From: Neolewinella marina
Lineage (GTDB): Bacteria > Bacteroidota > Bacteroidia > Chitinophagales > Saprospiraceae
Direction: 5' to 3'
Length of the DNA stretch: 64,000 nucleotides
Assembly (NCBI RefSeq): GCF_002631205.1
Contig: NZ_PDLO01000001.1
Span: forward strand, 248,001 to 312,000
The notes beneath the pieces are model-generated. The model did no database searches, had not been told where the DNA came from, and saw only the letters and a program-made list of their open reading frames with translations. This document shows, piece after piece, positions 14,013 through 24,100 of the stretch. Made by a program: the position numbers and the translations under genes. Positions within the stretch are counted from its first letter, which is position 1. Each line of letters begins with the position of its first letter.

Positions 14013-15128
14013 CTAACCGACGGGCAGGTCGTTGCGGGAACGGAGGTAGCGCCCCACCATCTCCTCGAGCAGCTCGGCGGCGCGTTCCATACATTCTGAA
14101 GGTGGCGCACCGCTGTCCTGGTCCAGGGCGAGCAGGGCTTCGGCTCCCAGCGCTTCGGCCGTCAGTTCCGAGGTCCCGCAAACGGCCACGGTAGGTCGGC
14201 CCTGCCGCAGTACACCGGCCACCACTTTGCCGTGCAGGGTCTGGGCGTCCACCTTTCCTTCGCCGGTAATGACCAGGTCGGCCTCCCGGGCCATCCGGTC
14301 GAAATCAACCGCCCGGAATAATCCTTCGACGCCGCTGCCCAGAATGGCCCCGAGAAAGGCCACGGCACCCGCCCCCAGGCCACCGGCGGCTCCGGCCCCG
14401 GGAAGGTGGCGGACGTCGGTACCCAATTGCTGCTGGATACAGTCGGCAAAGTGGGCCAGGTTGCTTTCCAGCAGGGGGAGTTCGGCCGCCTGGGCACCCT
14501 TCTGGGGGGCGTAGGTGTAGGTTGCCCCCTGGGGCCCGAGCAGGGGATTGTCTACGTCGCACAGGGCGGTGATGCGCGCCTGGGCCAGGCCCGGATGCTT
14601 CCCCGTTGCATCGATGGTGGCTACGTAACGAAGGCTATCGGCCATGGGCACGAAATCGTAGCCCTCCTTGCTGATGAAGCGGTAACCCAGGGCCGCGGCC
14701 ATGCCGGCGCCGCAATCGCTGGTGGAGCTGCCCCCGAGCAACAGGGTGACGTCGGTGGCTCCCCGGGCCAGGGCATCGTCGATCAGGGTGCCCACCCCTA
14801 CCGTAGTGGTGTGCTTCGGGTGGCGGCGGGGTGCGGGCACCAGGTGCAGGCCACAAGCCTTGGCCGACTCGATCACCGCCCGGCCACCGCCGAGCAGGTA
14901 TTCCACCTCAATCGGCCGGCGCAGCGGTCCGGACACCGTTAGCCTGCGACGCTTCAGTCCCGGTTGCCGGGCCAGCAGGGCCAGACTCCCCTCTCCCCCG
15001 TCGGCCAGGGGCTGCACCATGATCCGGGCAGCGGGCCAGGCCGCCCGCACGCCCCGGGCGATGGCGCGTGCGGCGGCTTCGGCCGTCAGGCTTCCTTTGA
15101 ACTTATCGGGGCAGACGAGGACATTCAC
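14013..15128 (-). CDS. Glycerate kinase
   Basis: Phosphorylates glycerate to phosphoglycerate with ATP. A 371-residue protein of the GlxK/GarK family: CPDKFKGSLTAEAAARAIA (6-24), PLADGGEGS (40-48), the glycine-rich LLLGGSSTSDCGAGMAAALG near 128-147, and GAGAAGGLGAG near 245. Normal length and intact. Starts 12 bases after the end of a DUF1080 lipoprotein gene, so the two probably form an operon linking sugar-acid or glycoside breakdown to central metabolism. Confidence 0.93.
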   Translation of the reverse strand: MNVLVCPDKFKGSLTAEAAARAIARGVRAAWPAARIMVQPLADGGEGSLALLARQPGLKRRRLTVSGPLRRPIEVEYLLGGGRAVIESAKACGLHLVPAPRRHPKHTTTVGVGTLIDDALARGATDVTLLLGGSSTSDCGAGMAAALGYRFISKEGYDFVPMADSLRYVATIDATGKHPGLAQARITALCDVDNPLLGPQGATYTYAPQKGAQAAELPLLESNLAHFADCIQQQLGTDVRHLPGAGAAGGLGAGAVAFLGAILGSGVEGLFRAVDFDRMAREADLVITGEGKVDAQTLHGKVVAGVLRQGRPTVAVCGTSELTAEALGAEALLALDQDSGAPPSECMERAAELLEEMVGRYLRSRNDLPVG

Positions 15129-15140
15129 GGGTAAGGAGGA

Positions 15141-15875
15141 TTAAAGCTCCCGCACCCAGATGTTGCGGTAGGCTACTTTGTTGCTGTGGTCCTGCAGCTT
15201 GATCACGTCGTCGCCGTGGGCAACGTAGTGGGGCAGGCCGATGTATTCGGTGGGGCCCTTGATCTCGAAGTGGTTCTGGACAACTACTCCATTCATGAGA
15301 ACGGTAACGTAGGCCGGGCGAGTCAGCATACCGTCCTTGTTGAAGTGGGGGGCGTTGTAGATGATGTCGTAGCTCTGCCACTCACCCTGCGGCTTGAGGG
15401 CGTTGACCAGGGGCGGGGTTTGCTTGTAGATCGAGCCGGCCTGACCGTTGGTGTAGGTGTCGCTCCCCTCACTCTCCAGTACCTGCACTTCGTAGCGGTT
15501 CTGGAGGAAGATGCCGCTGTTGCCGCGCTGCTGCCCCTGCTTGTCGGGCTCGGCGGGCGATTTCCACTCTACGTGGAGCTGCATGTCACCGAATTTGCGC
15601 CGCGTGGCAATGTCTCCGGTGCCGGGGTTGACGACCAGCGCGTTGCCCTCGCTGGTCCACTTGGCCGGGCCTCCGTCCTTGACACTCACCCACTCACTTG
15701 CGTCGGCACCTTCACCCAGCAGGATGATGGCGTCGGCGGGTGCCTCGCCCAACTGGCTGCCGGGCTTCACTTTTGGCGGAACGGGCTCGTAGAATTCCGT
15801 CGCCTTGGGGTCGGTGATTTGTCCCTGACAGGCCAGGGTAAAACAGCTGAAAAGGAGTAAAAAGGTATGGCGCAT
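15141..15875 (-). CDS. DUF1080 (3-keto-disaccharide hydrolase family) lipoprotein
   Basis: A 244-residue lipoprotein (MRHTFLLLFSCFTLAC, lipobox LAC). The start at 15875 is chosen over 15899 for the signal sequence. The body is the concanavalin-like DUF1080 fold: RKFGDMQLHVEWKSP, RGNSGIFLQNRYEVQVL and, at the C-terminus, GLPHYVAHGDDVIKLQDHSN with VAYRNIWVREL. Some family members hydrolyse 3-keto-glycosides. Co-oriented and nearly adjacent to glycerate kinase. Substrate not predictable here. Confidence 0.9.
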   Translation of the reverse strand: MRHTFLLLFSCFTLACQGQITDPKATEFYEPVPPKVKPGSQLGEAPADAIILLGEGADASEWVSVKDGGPAKWTSEGNALVVNPGTGDIATRRKFGDMQLHVEWKSPAEPDKQGQQRGNSGIFLQNRYEVQVLESEGSDTYTNGQAGSIYKQTPPLVNALKPQGEWQSYDIIYNAPHFNKDGMLTRPAYVTVLMNGVVVQNHFEIKGPTEYIGLPHYVAHGDDVIKLQDHSNKVAYRNIWVREL

Positions 15876-15926
15876 AATTGACGTTGTTGAGCTGCCCAAG
15901 GTAGCATTTACCCGCCAAATCCCGCC

Positions 15927-16862
15927 CTAATTGCCCCGACGTCCGCTGTAAGGAATTACGAAACGATAGAGGTCTCGCGCCGCGGTGGTTCGGGCAAAGA
16001 CCTCCCGGGCCTCCCGCTCGTGCTGCTCCACGTCGCGGTAGCGGGCGCTGAAGTGACCGAGAATCAGGTGCCCCGCCGAGGCATCACGGGCCACCAATGC
16101 GGCCTGATGGGCGGTGGAATGCCCTTTCTCGGCAGCCTCCGCGGCCAGGTCATGGAGAAAGGTAGCCTCGTGGTATAGCAGGTCCACCCCCCGTACGTAA
16201 GCGCTGAGTTCGGGAAAATAGGCCGTATCCGAGCAGTAGGCGTAGGAACGGGGCGCGGGCGCGGGTGCCGTGAGCTCAGCGTGGGGAATCCGCTGGCCCT
16301 CCGCACTGATAAAGTCACCCCCGGCCTTGATGTCGGGAATGGCCTCGACGGGAATAGCGAACCGCTCCAGTTGATCCTTCAGGATGGTGTCCGGGCGCGA
16401 TTTCTCCCGGATGAGGTAGCCGTTGGTCGGAATGCGGTGCCGCAGGGGAAAGGCCAGCACCTCCAGATCGGCCATTTCGGCCACTACCGAACGGGCCGAG
16501 GCGGCGTGTTCGACAAACTCCAGCCCGAAGGGCAGGGCGTACCGATCGAGGTCCAGCAGGTGGGTTAGCTTGGCCCGCAGTCCCGGCGGACTGATGATGC
16601 GCAGGGGGGCGGTCCGCCCCGTCAGGGCCAAGGTGGTCAGCAAGCCCGGCAAACCGAAGTAGTGATCGCCGTGCAGGTGGGTGATGAGGATAAGGCCGAT
16701 CCGCCCCACTCCGGCACCCGCAGATTGCAGTTGCAGCTGGGTACCTTCCCCGCAATCGATAAGGATGTCCGCCGCCTCACTCTCCAGCAGATGAGCGGAA
16801 GCGTGGCGGTCCGCAGTCGGGACCGCCCCGTTTGATCCGAGAATGGTGACGGCGAAGCGCAA
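15927..16862 (-). CDS. rnz: Ribonuclease Z
   Basis: Cleaves 3' trailers from tRNA precursors. This matters here because neither tRNA gene in the window encodes CCA. A 311-residue metallo-beta-lactamase-fold enzyme: THLHGDHYFGLPGLL (61-75) supplies the HxHxDH zinc site, with LLYHEATFLHD, KGHSTAHQAA and LILGHFSARY giving the remaining ligands and the GH motif. Five bases after the STAS gene; same operon. Confidence 0.96.
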   Translation of the reverse strand: MRFAVTILGSNGAVPTADRHASAHLLESEAADILIDCGEGTQLQLQSAGAGVGRIGLILITHLHGDHYFGLPGLLTTLALTGRTAPLRIISPPGLRAKLTHLLDLDRYALPFGLEFVEHAASARSVVAEMADLEVLAFPLRHRIPTNGYLIREKSRPDTILKDQLERFAIPVEAIPDIKAGGDFISAEGQRIPHAELTAPAPAPRSYAYCSDTAYFPELSAYVRGVDLLYHEATFLHDLAAEAAEKGHSTAHQAALVARDASAGHLILGHFSARYRDVEQHEREAREVFARTTAARDLYRFVIPYSGRRGN

Positions 16863-16867
16863 CCGGC

Positions 16868-17251
16868 TTACTCGTCGCCGGGCTCCGCCTGCAGGTCGCG
16901 CTGGAGCTCCTCCATGAAGATGAAATCCACGGCCTCACTCCTGGTGGGCAGAATGGTCAGCACACTGTCCACCTTGCTTATTTCGACCAGTCGCTTTACC
17001 GCGGCGTGCTCCACGCCGGTCACCACGAAGGTGCCCAGATTGCTCCACAGGCGGCGGGCGGTCAGGATGGCGCTCAGGCCGGAGGAGTCCACATACTTAA
17101 CCAGGCTCAGGTCCAGGATCAGGTTGGTGATCCCTTCGTTGGCCAGAATGACGAACTCGGATTTGAGCTGAGGCGCCACGGCGGAATTGAGATTCTCGTC
17201 CTCGGGCTTGATCACACTGTAGCGTTCCTGCTTGTCAATACTGAATTTCAT
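16868..17251 (-). CDS. STAS-domain protein (anti-sigma factor antagonist type)
   Basis: A 127-residue single-domain protein. NEGITNLILDLSLVKYVDSS (54-73) with GLSAILTARRLW is the STAS core, and the serine of DSSG is at the position phosphorylated in SpoIIAA-type antagonists. Expected to bind a kinase/anti-sigma partner, none of which is encoded nearby. Neighbour of rnz; -7 element TACATTTG 30 bases upstream. Confidence 0.87.
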   Translation of the reverse strand: MKFSIDKQERYSVIKPEDENLNSAVAPQLKSEFVILANEGITNLILDLSLVKYVDSSGLSAILTARRLWSNLGTFVVTGVEHAAVKRLVEISKVDSVLTILPTRSEAVDFIFMEELQRDLQAEPGDE

Positions 17252-17280
17252 CGGTTAGATTTTTTGTTGGTTCTCCGCCG

Positions 17281-17288
17281 CAAATGTA
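17281..17288 (-). promoter_or_regulatory. -7 promoter element for STAS-rnz
   Basis: Minus-strand TACATTTG, exact to TAnnTTTG, 30 bases before the STAS ATG and after the end of the MFS gene. Confidence 0.45.
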
Positions 17289-17318
17289 GCCAAAAGGTAA
17301 GGAATGTGGTCGACCCCG

Positions 17319-18413
17319 CTAATCATCGACCCGTAAAAAGGCAACGGTGAGCACCACCAGCACCAACATCAGCAGGGCCACCAGTCCCAACCCTACCCTC
17401 AGCCCCTCCACCCCCGGAAAGAGCGCCATTCCGGCGGGCAGGCGGGCGTTCTGGTAGTCCGATACGAAGCCGATGACGGGAGGACCAAACAGAAAGGCGG
17501 CATAACCAATAGTACTCACCGAACTGATGCCCACCCCCGGGCGCAGGCCAGGCACCTTGCTCGCCTGACTGAATACAACGGGTACGAGATTCGACAGCCC
17601 CAATCCCACCATCCCGAATCCCGCGATGGCCACCTCCGGCTCCGGCATCAGGATGGCCAGGCTGACCCCCACCAGCGCCAGCACGGATCCGCCAACTACA
17701 ATCGCCCGGGAACCCAGCCGGCTCCTCCCGAAATCGCCAAAGGCGCGCCCCAGGAACATGGCCCCACTGAACGAAGCCTGGGCCAGCGGCGCGAGCGCTT
17801 CCGGACTGCCCGCCACCCGGGTCATGTACAGCGGCGTCCAGTCGGCCATGGCCCCCTCCCCCACCATGGTACACAGGGAAGCCAGGCCCAACAGGATGAT
17901 GGCCAAACTGAACTTGCTGCCGCCCCCCTCACCGGTCTCGACCTCTCCGGGACGGTCGTACAGAAAGTGGCGCAGGGAATAAACGGCCAGCAGCGTACTG
18001 ATCGCGGAGATGGTGATCAGGTGAGGCCCCAGGTCGAAGCCCAGGGAAATGAAGCCGGCCGCGGCCCCCGCCCCTACGAACATCCCGCCGGAAAAACAGG
18101 CGTGAAAGGAGGAGGTGATGGGTTTGCCCCAGAGCTTCTCCACCTCAACGGACTGGGCGTTCACGGCCACGTCCATCACCCCGGTGGAAACCCCGATCAG
18201 GGGCATCACCACCAGCAGAGCAAGGTAGTTGGGCATATAGGCCATCAGGGGGGCCGACAGAATAAATACGAGGGTAGAGATCAGGGCCAGCTGACGACTG
18301 CCACTGCGCACGATCAGGAAGCCCGCGAGCGGCATCGCTACCAGGGCACCGAGGGCCAGGGCCATCAGCACGAATCCGGTTTCCCCATTGTCGATGTCGT
18401 ACAATTGCTGCAA
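17319..18413 (-). CDS. MFS transporter (start uncertain)
   Basis: A major-facilitator membrane transporter with about 11 visible helices in 364 residues from a TTG at 18413. The family's first helix is missing from that start but is encoded directly upstream in the same open frame (RIGVSLAFAINGLVYANWTS, 18482-18426), where no ATG, GTG or TTG exists back to the previous gene's stop at 18539. The start may be a rare ATC (18515) or ATT (18554). Substrate unknown; related to fucose/sugar-type permeases in overall pattern. Directly follows the FG-GAP lipoprotein block on the same strand. Confidence 0.82.
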   Translation of the reverse strand: MQQLYDIDNGETGFVLMALALGALVAMPLAGFLIVRSGSRQLALISTLVFILSAPLMAYMPNYLALLVVMPLIGVSTGVMDVAVNAQSVEVEKLWGKPITSSFHACFSGGMFVGAGAAAGFISLGFDLGPHLITISAISTLLAVYSLRHFLYDRPGEVETGEGGGSKFSLAIILLGLASLCTMVGEGAMADWTPLYMTRVAGSPEALAPLAQASFSGAMFLGRAFGDFGRSRLGSRAIVVGGSVLALVGVSLAILMPEPEVAIAGFGMVGLGLSNLVPVVFSQASKVPGLRPGVGISSVSTIGYAAFLFGPPVIGFVSDYQNARLPAGMALFPGVEGLRVGLGLVALLMLVLVVLTVAFLRVDD

Positions 18414-18538
18414 CCTAGGCAGGCGACTGGTCCAGTTGGCGTAGACCAGGCCGTTAATGGCGAAAGCCAGGGAAACCCCAATGCGGGTACGGAGAAGGGA
18501 AGCCGGCGGTTGGATAGCTGAAAATTGAGTCGGCGAAG

Positions 18539-21115
18539 CTACGGCAGTTGCAATAAAAGCCAGCCCCCGTCCCGGAATTCCACCCGGTACCGATCAGGTC
18601 CCGCACCCTGGATACCGACCACCTCGCGGTGGTTCCACCTGGCGCCGAGGTTGACAAACTGTATCCGGCCGTCGGGCAACAGCAATTGCAGGGCCGCAGC
18701 GTCCTGACGCCCCACCCGGGGCAATACGTCCAGGCGGTTACCGCCCAGCAGCCACCCGTTGCCGGCAGGTGCAATGGCGTTTACCGGAGTGATTTGCGCC
18801 GGCATACGCAAGGGTGATATTTCCCATCCACGCCCACGGCGCCGGGAAATGCGCAGGTGAGCCAGGGTTTCGGCGACCAACGGTTCGACATTCACCTTCG
18901 GAAAGTTTTCAGCGAACCCGCGGCGGCTGAAGTCCGCGTAGCTCAGGTTATTGCGGCGCCACGACGGAAACTGGCCCGCCAGCTCGTCCTTGTCGGCCAG
19001 GCTGTACTCCCGGCCCGCGCGCATATAGGTCACCAACGGATCCCGCCGCCCGTTGCCGTCCAGGTCCTGGAGGTACATCCGCAGTGGTGCCTCTGGTGAA
19101 GGTTGGCCCAGGGCACTGTTTAGCCCCCAGTTGCCCACCAGGATTTCCTCCTCTCCATCCGGGCCCGATAAATGAACCGACTGCCACCACCCCCGGGTGC
19201 CCTCCAGTACCTCATATTCCCAGCCGCCGCCAACCCGCCGGCCAATCCGGATGGGCATCCACATTCCGGCTTCCACCCTTACTGTGGGCGACTCGGCCAC
19301 CAAGGTATAGGTAGCCTCCCCCTCAGGAACCGCGCCGGGAAAAGGCTGCAGGGGCTCGCGATCGAAGGATCGGCCTGCATCAGCTTGGAGGGTGCCCCCC
19401 TGCTCACCCCGCTCCACTACAGTATAGGTGACTGTATCGCCCCGGAAGGGAGGGGAACCCTCTTGTACTACCACCAGGGGCGGGGGGGCTGACTGGGAAA
19501 GGAACCCGCGCTGCGGCGCCACCATAAACGGAAGTGCCCCCTCCCCCGGTCGCTGCAACTGCGCCCGACTTCCGTCCGGCCAGGTATGGGTGTGGCGGGA
19601 GGAATCGGAGGTTCTTTCAAATACTTCGGCTCCGGTGAGCACACGGTTTTCGTACACCGTCGCCGGGGCGTTCACGTTGTTCAGGACGAGGTCCAGGTCT
19701 CCATCCCCGTCCAGGTCGGCGGCCGCGGCCCCCGTGGAGCTGCCCACCATTTCCAGCCCCGACGCCACCCGCCGGTAGGTGAGGCTGGAATCGCGGTCGT
19801 AGTATGCATTGGCCACGTAGCCGGAGGGCATTTCCGCCGCGACGGCCAGGTTCCCGCTCTGTCGCGCCACGGCGCTGCTGATGAATTTGAGGTAATCCAG
19901 GTCATTGGGCCGCCGCTCGATTCCGTTGGCTACGAACACCTCATCGGCGCCGTCGAGGTCGAAATCCGCGATGAGTACCGACCAGCTCCAGTCGGTGGCG
20001 GCCAGGCCGGCCAGTTCGGCGATTTCGGAGAAGGTGCCCCCGCCCCGGTTCCACTGCACGTTGTTGCGGGGCAGCTGGTCGTGGTAGCCTGCCCGCCGTT
20101 TGATCCGGTAGAGGTTGTAGGGTTCGGCACTGACGGTAGATTTCAGCACCTGCTCATCACCGGGGCGCATATCCAGGGTCAGCAGGTCGGGCCGCCCGTC
20201 GCCGTCCAGGTCCCCGACGTCGCTGCCCATGCTGAAGTTGGAAGTATGCCCCATCCGCTGCCGAACCACTTCCCGGAACCCCCGCCCTGCCTCGTTCAGG
20301 TAGAGGTAGTCGTTCTCGGAAAAGTCGTTGCACACGTACACGTCCGGGAAGCCGTTGCCGTCAAAATCGGCGATGGCGGCACTGAGTCCGTAACCGATTT
20401 TGGAGGAGTACAACCCCATTTCCCGGGTCACGTCCCGGAAGGTCCCCCCCTCATTGCGCAGCAACAAGTCACCCGCCAGGGTATCCGGCGAGTTGCGTTC
20501 CGTGGCATCCCGGTAGGTGGCATCGTTGTGGACGGAATGCCGCAGGAGGTACACGTCCTCGTCGCCGTCCAGGTCGTAGTCGAACCAGTAGGCCTGGGTG
20601 TTGAATCCCCCCAGATCCAGCCCGTAGGCCGCGGCACTTTCCGTGAAACTGCCATCGGCTTGCTGCAGGAACAATTCGTTTTTCCCGCTCAGGCCCTTAT
20701 AACCCTCCACGTTGCAGACGTAGATATCCGGTAGCCCGTCGGCATTGACGTCCGTTACACTCACTCCGGTGGACCATTCCCCGGCACCCGCGACCCCCGC
20801 CTCGGCGGTAGCCTCCCGGAAGCGCCAGTTCCCCTCGTTGATGTAGTAGCTGTTGGGGCCCTGGTTGTTGGTGAAGTACAGGTCCGGCAGCCCGTCGCCG
20901 CTGATGTCCGTGGCCGCCACTCCCCCGCCGTTGTAGTAGTAGAGGTACTCCACGATGTTCAGGGATTCGGTGGGGGCCAGGCGGTTGATGTTACTCACGC
21001 CCGTTCCGGTGCGTTCCTGGAAGAGCGCAGGTAATGGCGGCTCTCCGGCGCGGTCGCAGGTGCCAAGGGCCACCACCAGGAGCCAGGCGAATATGGGGTA
21101 TCCCCCCCTGATCAT
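18539..21115 (-). CDS. FG-GAP/VCBS repeat lipoprotein (third paralogue, divergent)
   Basis: An 858-residue surface lipoprotein. The ATG at 21115 overlaps the stop of the preceding gene (ATGA) and gives a signal peptide with lipobox-like LGTC. Repeated Ca-binding loops of the FG-GAP/VCBS beta-propeller occur throughout (DISGDGLPDLYF, DVNADGLPDIYV, DYDLDGDEDVYL, DFDGNGFPDVYV, DLDGDGRPDLLT). The central ASPIC/UnbV-like part is reduced compared with the two paralogues upstream, and the tail lacks much of their second propeller. Likely carbohydrate or matrix binding at the cell surface; no enzyme motif seen. Confidence 0.88.
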   Translation of the reverse strand: MIRGGYPIFAWLLVVALGTCDRAGEPPLPALFQERTGTGVSNINRLAPTESLNIVEYLYYYNGGGVAATDISGDGLPDLYFTNNQGPNSYYINEGNWRFREATAEAGVAGAGEWSTGVSVTDVNADGLPDIYVCNVEGYKGLSGKNELFLQQADGSFTESAAAYGLDLGGFNTQAYWFDYDLDGDEDVYLLRHSVHNDATYRDATERNSPDTLAGDLLLRNEGGTFRDVTREMGLYSSKIGYGLSAAIADFDGNGFPDVYVCNDFSENDYLYLNEAGRGFREVVRQRMGHTSNFSMGSDVGDLDGDGRPDLLTLDMRPGDEQVLKSTVSAEPYNLYRIKRRAGYHDQLPRNNVQWNRGGGTFSEIAELAGLAATDWSWSVLIADFDLDGADEVFVANGIERRPNDLDYLKFISSAVARQSGNLAVAAEMPSGYVANAYYDRDSSLTYRRVASGLEMVGSSTGAAAADLDGDGDLDLVLNNVNAPATVYENRVLTGAEVFERTSDSSRHTHTWPDGSRAQLQRPGEGALPFMVAPQRGFLSQSAPPPLVVVQEGSPPFRGDTVTYTVVERGEQGGTLQADAGRSFDREPLQPFPGAVPEGEATYTLVAESPTVRVEAGMWMPIRIGRRVGGGWEYEVLEGTRGWWQSVHLSGPDGEEEILVGNWGLNSALGQPSPEAPLRMYLQDLDGNGRRDPLVTYMRAGREYSLADKDELAGQFPSWRRNNLSYADFSRRGFAENFPKVNVEPLVAETLAHLRISRRRGRGWEISPLRMPAQITPVNAIAPAGNGWLLGGNRLDVLPRVGRQDAAALQLLLPDGRIQFVNLGARWNHREVVGIQGAGPDRYRVEFRDGGWLLLQLP

Positions 21116-24100
21116 CGCTCCAGGATGACGGGTGGTGCGTTGTTGCGGGCCAGTACGTAGCGCCCATTGCCCAGCCACTCAATGCCCCGGATTTCGCCGG
21201 CGACCCTGAGGCCGCTTTCGACGGCATCCACCGCCGTGAATCCGCCCTTCCCGTCGTTGCGCAGCAGCAGGCCGCGACCGGCGTCGTAGCGCCCCATTTC
21301 CGGCTTCACGTAGTAGAAATTCCCGCCGAGGATCAGGTCCGGGTCCCCGTCCTGGTCCACGTCGTCCACCGCGATGGCGTGGACGGGCGTTTCCTGGGCG
21401 GCGGCGGGCAGGTAGCTCACCTGTAACCCTCCGTCCTTGGGGTTCAAGAGTACAAGTGAACGCAACTCCTTAGCGGCATAATACAATCCCTGGTCGAGGG
21501 CTTCCCGGCCGAATACGTCTTCCATGTTTTCATCGCCGAAGTCGGCGTAGCGCAGGTAGCGCTTGCGCAGTCCGGGCATCTGCTTCACCAGGTCGTGCAG
21601 GAGCGGCAGCGGATAGATCTGATCCCCCTCGTACATGGAGACAATCTGCTCCGCGGTGCCGTTGCCATCGAAGTCGTTGACGTGCATCATCACCGGCCGT
21701 TCGGGGCTGGCGCGGAAACGGCTGTTCTGTCCGTGATTGCCGAGTACGATGTCTTCCCGCCCATCACCGTCCAGGTCGGCCAGGGCCAGGGCGGTATACC
21801 AGCCGGTCAGCTCGCGGATGTGGGCCGGCAACTCCCGTTCCACCAGCTTCCCGTCGGTGTAGGAAAAGGCGCGGGGGGCCATGTATTCACCCACCACCAG
21901 CAGTTCCTTCCGCGCGTCGCCTGATATATCTACCCAGGCGGCGGCGGTTACCATCCCCAGTTCCTCGAGCGTTTGGGTCGTGAAGTTCCCCCGCCCGTCA
22001 TTCAGGAGGAGATAGCTGTCGGCGGGTACGCCGTACATGCCCGAGCGCAGACGTGCGCCTACGAAGAGGTCGGTATCCCCGTCGCCGTCCGCGTCGTGGG
22101 GAGCCACCGTCGCTCCCGCCACCGTGCGCCGGGGGGAAGGCAGCAGCTGGGTGCTTTTGGTCCAGCCACCGGCGCCGCCGTTCAGGTACAGGCGGTCAAA
22201 AAGGGCCGCCGAGGCCTCCCCGAATTCGCTGCTGCCGCTGACGACGTACAGGTCATCGTCGCCGTCGCCGTCCGCATCAAAGCAGGCGCAGTCTACGTCC
22301 TCGCTCACCTTGTCGGCCTCCAGTAGCGCCTCCGCGGCCCGGCGGTACTGCCCGCTTCCCCGGGAGAGGTACAGGCCGCCGGCCTGATCGCGGGCTCCAC
22401 CCAGGTAAAAATCGGGCCGGCCATCGCCGTTGAAATCGCCGCGGCAAAGCGCGGGTCCGTCAGCGCTCAGCATGTGATAGATGAGGGGGTCGCGATCAAA
22501 ATCGCTGTAGCGGTTCTCGCGGTGTACGAAGTCGATGCCCAGGGTGGCAGGCTCGATCGGTCGCAGCAGTGAGGCCGGTGGCTCGGGAGCGGCGGGGGCG
22601 GGCCGGGTAGCCGATTGGTCCTGGGCGACCACCAGTAGCTGGTCGACCGTTGGATTGGGGATCGATGACAGCGTACCATCCGGCCACACGATGTCGACCC
22701 GGTCGATGTAGTCAATATCCCCCAGCCCAAAATGGAGGCGGTACTGCATGCTCGACTCAAAGCCGCGCATCGGCATGTGCTCCAGATAGAAGGTGTGGTC
22801 GCCGGCAACCACCGTTGCCTTGGCCCCGACGGCGAAGGGGTTCTTTCCCCGTCCCCGTAGATCGAGTTGCAGCCAGTGGTGGCCGCTGCTGTGGTTGCGG
22901 TAGACGAGGGCCGCGGCGTTGGTATTGTTGACCACCAGGTCCAGGTCGCCGTCATTGTCCAGGTCGCCGTAGGCAGCCCCGTTGGTGAAGCCCTCCAGGT
23001 CAAGCCCCCAGTCCGCGGCTACGTTGCGGAAGCGAAAATCCCCGGCCGGCCCCAGGTTCTGGAAGGCGAAGTTGCGCACCGGGTTGGAGGGGATGGCGTC
23101 GACAAGTACGGCGAAGTCAACGCTCCCGGTGGCCGTCACCTTCTGCTTGAACTCGTCGGCGGCAATGTAGTCCAGGAAATCACGGTTGGTGAGGTCCTGG
23201 TAGATGCCGTTGGCTACGTAGAGGTCCTTGTAGCCGTCGTTGTCCATGTCGAAGATCAGCGCTCCCCAGCTCCAGTCGGTGGCCTCTACCCCGCTGAACC
23301 GGCCGATTTCGGTGAAGGTGCCGTCGCGATTGTTGCGCTGCAGCACGTTGCGGGTGAACTGGTGGTAGTAGTCGTTCTTCAGGTTGTACTGGTAGCGGTT
23401 CCAGTTCTCGAAGGTGGTAGCTTCCTTCATTCGCTGATTCGACGCCGGCAGCATTTCGGTGACGAAGAGCTCGCTGTACCCATCGTTGTCGATGTCGGCC
23501 AGGTCGGCGCCCATACTGGCCGCGCTGATCGACTGCATGGCCGAGGTGAGGGTTTCGCGAAAGGTGCCGTCGCGGTTGTTCAGGTAGAGATAGTCGCGCT
23601 CGAAAAAGTCGTTACTCACGAAGATGTCGGGCCAGCCGTCCTTGTCGACGTCGCCCACCGTGACGCCCAGACCGAAGCCGATGATCGATCCGTAGATTCC
23701 GGCGGCTTCGCTGACGTCGTGAAAGAAGCCGTCGCGGTTTTCGTACAGCCGGTCACCGCCCACGGAATCACGCTTGGGGCGTTCGTTGCGCTCCAGGTTA
23801 AAGGACCCGATGGCCTGGTAGCTGTTGTTCAGCAGGTAAAAGTCCAGGTCGCCGTCGCGGTCGTAATCAAAGAACACGCCGTGGGTGCTCAACCCTTCGT
23901 TGGCCAGGCCGTACTCGGCGGCGGCTTCGCTGAAAGTGCCATCCTGCTGGTTGATGAACAGTTCATTGCGGCGGTTGTCGCCCGCGATGTCTCCGGAGTT
24001 GCAGACGTAGATGTCCAGCCAGCCGTCGGCATTGACGTCGGCCATGGTGACGCCCGTGCTCCAGGCCGCCTCCCCGCCCACCCCGGCGGATTCCGTGACG

